DNA of 64,000 bases from Siphlonurus alternatus. Its lineage: Eukaryota > Arthropoda > Insecta > Ephemeroptera > Siphlonuridae. Under the pieces are notes generated by a model that ran no database searches, was not told where the DNA came from, and was given only the letters and a program-made list of their open reading frames with translations. The DNA is taken from assembly GCA_949825025.1 (NCBI GenBank), contig OX463780.1:49559280-49623279 (forward strand), given 5' to 3'. Positions 60,201-64,000 of this stretch are shown here, piece after piece. How positions within the stretch are numbered: position 1 is the stretch's first letter; each line of letters opens with the position of its first letter. Both the position numbers and the translations under genes were made by a program.

Positions 60201-63200
60201 TCAATTCAAATCAATTCAAATCAATTCAATTCATTTATTCAATTCAATGCAATTCAATTCAATTCAATCCAATCCAATCCAATGCAATCCAATTCAATTT
60301 TATTCAATTCATTCATTCAATTCAATTCATTTATTCAATTCAATTCAATTCAAATCAATTCAATTCAATTCATTTATTCAATTCATTTATTCAATTCAAT
60401 TCAATTCAATTCAATTCAATTTAATTTAATTCAATTTATTTCAATTCAATTTAATTCAATTCAAGTCAATTCAATTCAAACAATTCAAATCAATTCAAAT
60501 CAATTCAATTCATTTATTCAATTCAATTCAAATCAATTCAATTCAATTCAAATCAATTCAATTCAATTTTATTCAATTTAATTTAATTCAATTCAATTCA
60601 ATTCTTTTATTCAATTCATTCAATTCAAGTCAATTCAATTCAAATCAATTTAATTTAATTCAATTCAAATCAATTCAAATTTATTCAATTCATTTATTCA
60701 ATTCAATTCAATTCAAATCAATGCAATTCAATTCATTTATTCAATTCAATTCAATTTTATTCAATTCAATTCAAATCAATTCAATTCATTCATTCAATTC
60801 ATTTATTCAATTCATTTATTCAATTCAAGTCAAATCAAGTCAATTTATTTATTCAATTCATTCAATTCAAGTCAATTCAAATCAATTCAAATCAATTCTA
60901 TTTAATTTCATTCAATTCAAATCAATTCAATTCATTTATTCAATTCATTCAATTCAATTCAATTCAATTTAATTCAATTCAATTCAATTTAATTCAATTC
61001 AAATCAATTCAAATCAATTCAAATTTATTCAATTCATTTATTCAATTCAATTCAATTCAATTCATTTATTCAATTCATTCAATTCAAGTCAATTCAATTC
61101 AAATCAATTCAATTCGATTCAATTCAAATCAATTTAATTCAATTTAATTCAATTCAAATTAATTCAATTCATTTATTCAATTCAATTCAATGCAGTTCAG
61201 TTCATTTATTCCATTCAATTCACTTATTAAATTCAATTCAATTAAATCTAATTCATTTATTCAATTCAATTCAATTCAATTCAAATCAATTCAAATCAAT
61301 TCAATTCAATTCAATTCAACTCAAATCTATTCAATTCAATTCAATTCAATTCAATTCAATTCAATTCAATTCAATTCAAATCAATTTAATTCAATTCAAA
61401 TCAATTCAAATTTATTCAATTCGATTCAATTCAATTTAATTCAATTCAAATCAATTCAAATCAATTCAAATTTATTCAATTCATTTATTCAATTCAATTC
61501 ATTTATTCAATTCATTCAATTCAAGTCAATTCAATTCAAATCAATTCAATTCGATTCAATTCAAATCAATTTAATTCAATTTAATTCAATTCAAATTAAT
61601 TCAATTCATTTATTCAATTCAATTCAATTCAATGCAGTTCAGTTCATTTATTCAATTCAATTCACTTATTAAATTCAATTCAATTCAATTCATTTATTCA
61701 ATTCAATTCAATTCAATTCAATTCAATTCAATTCAAATCAATTCAAATCAATTCAAATCAATTCAAATCAATTCAATTCAATTCAAATCTATTCAATTCA
61801 ATTCAATTCAAGTCAATTCAAATCAATTTATTTAATTCAATTCAAATCAATTCAAATTTATTCAATTCATTTATTCAATTCAATTCAATCCAAATCAATG
61901 CAATTCAATTCATTTATTCAATTCAATTCAATTCAATTCAATTCAATTCAATTCAATTCAAATCAATTCAATTCATTTATTCAATTCAATTTAATTCAAT
62001 TCAAATTAATTCAATTCATTTATTCAATTCAATTCAATTCAATGCAGTTCAGTTCATTTATTCAATTCAATTCACTTATTTAATTCAATTCAATTCATTT
62101 ATTCAATTCAATTCAATTCAATTCAATTCAATTCAATTTAATTCAATTCAATTCAATTTAATTCAAATCAATTCAAATCAATTCAAATTTATTCAATTAA
62201 TTTATTCAATTCAATTCAATTCAATTCAATTCATTTATTCAATTCATTCAATTCAAGTCAATTCAATTCAATTCAATTCGATTCAAATCAATTTAATTCA
62301 ATTTAATTCAATTCAAATTAATTCAATTCATTTATTCAATTCAATTCAATTCAATGCAGTTCAGTTCATTTATTCCATTCAATTCACTTATTAAATTCAA
62401 TTCAATTCAATCTAATTCATTTATTCAATTCAATTCAATTCAAATCAATTCAAATCAATTCAAATCAATTCAATTCAAATCAATTCAATTCAACTCAAAT
62501 CTATTCAATTCAATTCAATTCAATTCAATTCAAGGCAATTCAATTCAATTCAATTCAATTCAATTCAATTCAAATCAATTTAATTCAATTCAATTCAAAT
62601 CAATTCAAATTTATTCAATTCAATTCAATTCAATTTAATTCAATTCAAATCAATTCAAATCAATTCAAATTTATTCAATTCATTTATTCAATTCAATTCA
62701 ATTCATTTATTCAATTCATTCAATTTAATTCAATTCAAATCAATTCAATTCAATTCAAATCAATTTAATTCAATTTAATTCAATTCAAATTAATTCAATT
62801 CATTTATTCAATTCAATTCAATTCAATGCAGTTCAGTTCATTTATTCAATTCAATTCACTTATTAAATTCAATTCAATTCAATTCAATTCAATTCATTTA
62901 TTCAATTCAATTCAATTCAATTCAAATCAATTCAATTCAAATCAAATCAATTCAATTCAATTCAAATCAATTCAATTCAATTCAATTCAATTCAATTCAA
63001 ATCTATTCAATTCAAATCAATTCAATTCAAGTCAATTCAAATCAATTTAATTTAATTCAATTCAAATAAATTCAAATTTATTCAATTCATTTATTTAATT
63101 CAATTCAATTCAATTCAATTCAATTCAAATAAATGCAATTCAATTCATTTATTCAATTCAATTCAATTCAATTCAATTCAATTCAAATCAATTCAATTCA

Positions 63201-64000
63201 TTTATTCAATTCAATTTAATTCAATTCAATTTAATTTAATTTAATTCAATTCATTTATTCAATTCAATTCAATTTATTTCAATTCAATTTAATTCAATTC
63301 AATTCAAATCAAATCAATTCATTTATTCAATTCAATCAATTCAAATCAATTCAATTCATTTATTCAATTCATTTCAATTCAAATCAATTCAATTCAATTC
63401 AATCCAAATCAATTCAATTCAATTCATTTATTCAATTCATTTATTCAATTCAATTCAATTCAATTCAATTTAATTCATTTCATTTATTCAATTCAATTCA
63501 ATTTATTTCAATTCAATTTAATTCAATTCAAATCAATTCAATTCAATTCATTTATTCAATTCAATTCATTTATTCAATTCAATTCAATTTAATTCAAATC
63601 AATTTAATTTAATTCAATTCATTTATTCAATTCAATTCAATTTATTTCAATTCAATTTAATTGAATTCAATTCAAATCAATTCAATTCATTTATTCAATT
63701 CAATTCAATTCAATTAAATTCAATTCAATTCAATTTAATTCAATTCAAATCAATTTAAATCAATTCAAATTTATTCAATTCATTTATTCAATTCAATTCA
63801 ATTCAATTCATTTATTCAATTCATTCAATTCAAGTCAATTCAATTCAAATCAATTCAATTCGATTCAATTCAAATCAATTTAATTCAATTTAATTCAATT
63901 CAAATCAATTCAATTCATTTATTCAATTGATCCAATTCAAGTCAATTCAATTCAAATCAATTCAATTCAATTCAATTCAATTTAATTCAAATCAATTCAA
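51286..64000. repeat. (AATTC)n-derived satellite with higher-order structure
   Basis: About 12.7 kb of uninterrupted satellite built from the pentamer AATTC, with frequent AAATC and TTTATTC variants, continuing past the window end. Diagnostic variant blocks recur in order: TCAATTGATCCAATTC or its TGATCTAATTC variant (52319, 54801, 63924), TTGATATCAATTC (52506, 54986), ATTCATTTGGTCAATTC (53530, 55925, 57606), CCAATCCAATCCAATGCAATCC (about 53807, 56200, 57880, 60268) and CAGTTCAGTTCATTTATT (58744 onward). Spacings near 2.4 kb and 1.67 kb repeat, indicating higher-order repeats. Open frames here encode only FNSIQ-type repeats and are not genes. Confidence 0.95.

Noticed and set aside
51286..64000. 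Many long open frames reading FNSIQ repeats
   Set aside because: They follow directly from the AATTC pentamer having no stop on the plus strand; they are not genes.

Overview
This window is a piece of an animal nuclear genome, most likely an arthropod (probably an insect). Spliced genes with short GC-rich exons sit in long AT-rich introns and spacers full of transposon debris. No bacterial, phage or organellar sequence was seen. The host assignment is inferred from protein resemblance (ROCK and BTB/BACK proteins read like arthropod orthologues), not from a database search.

Layout. 1-4.0 kb: AT-rich spacer with foldback (inverted-repeat) elements. 4017-4964 (-): an intronless, full-length WDR82/Swd2-type WD40 gene. 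5-11.9 kb: spacer with several TTAA-bounded foldback elements and a complete tRNA-derived SINE with target-site duplications. 11919-14925 (-): a five-exon BTB-BACK-PHR gene that assembles to 483 codons. 15.9-20.45 kb (-): a nearly complete but frameshifted CR1-like non-LTR retrotransposon. Its ORF1 encodes a PHD finger, a coiled coil, a TARG1/OARD1-like macrodomain and an SGNH-esterase-like domain; its ORF2 encodes an EEP endonuclease and a reverse transcriptase. 21483-44626 (+): a complete Rho-associated kinase (ROCK) gene. I assembled it from 25 coding exons with consistent phases, 4068 nt or 1355 aa, close to the usual ROCK length. Its introns hold minisatellites, LINE fragments, a 5S-rRNA-derived SINE, a hAT-type MITE, nested foldback elements and a perfect palindrome. 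44.6-48.6 kb: ROCK 3' flank and spacer. 48.6-51.28 kb (-): nested and truncated LINE copies. 51.29-64.0 kb: an unbroken (AATTC)n-derived satellite with multi-kilobase higher-order structure, running off the window end.

How the genes relate. WDR82 (histone methylation and transcription termination), the BTB-BACK protein (probable ubiquitin-ligase adaptor) and ROCK (actomyosin control) have no evident shared pathway. The window looks like the edge of a gene-bearing segment against satellite heterochromatin, with transposon density rising toward the satellite.

The most unusual signals are the macrodomain-bearing retrotransposon and two minisatellites in ROCK, one repeating the splice acceptor and start-codon region and the other repeating an exon end beside its donor. 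Next come the SINE lying about 30 bp upstream of a ROCK exon, the 5S-derived SINE, foldback elements nested at TTAA, and the higher-order satellite.
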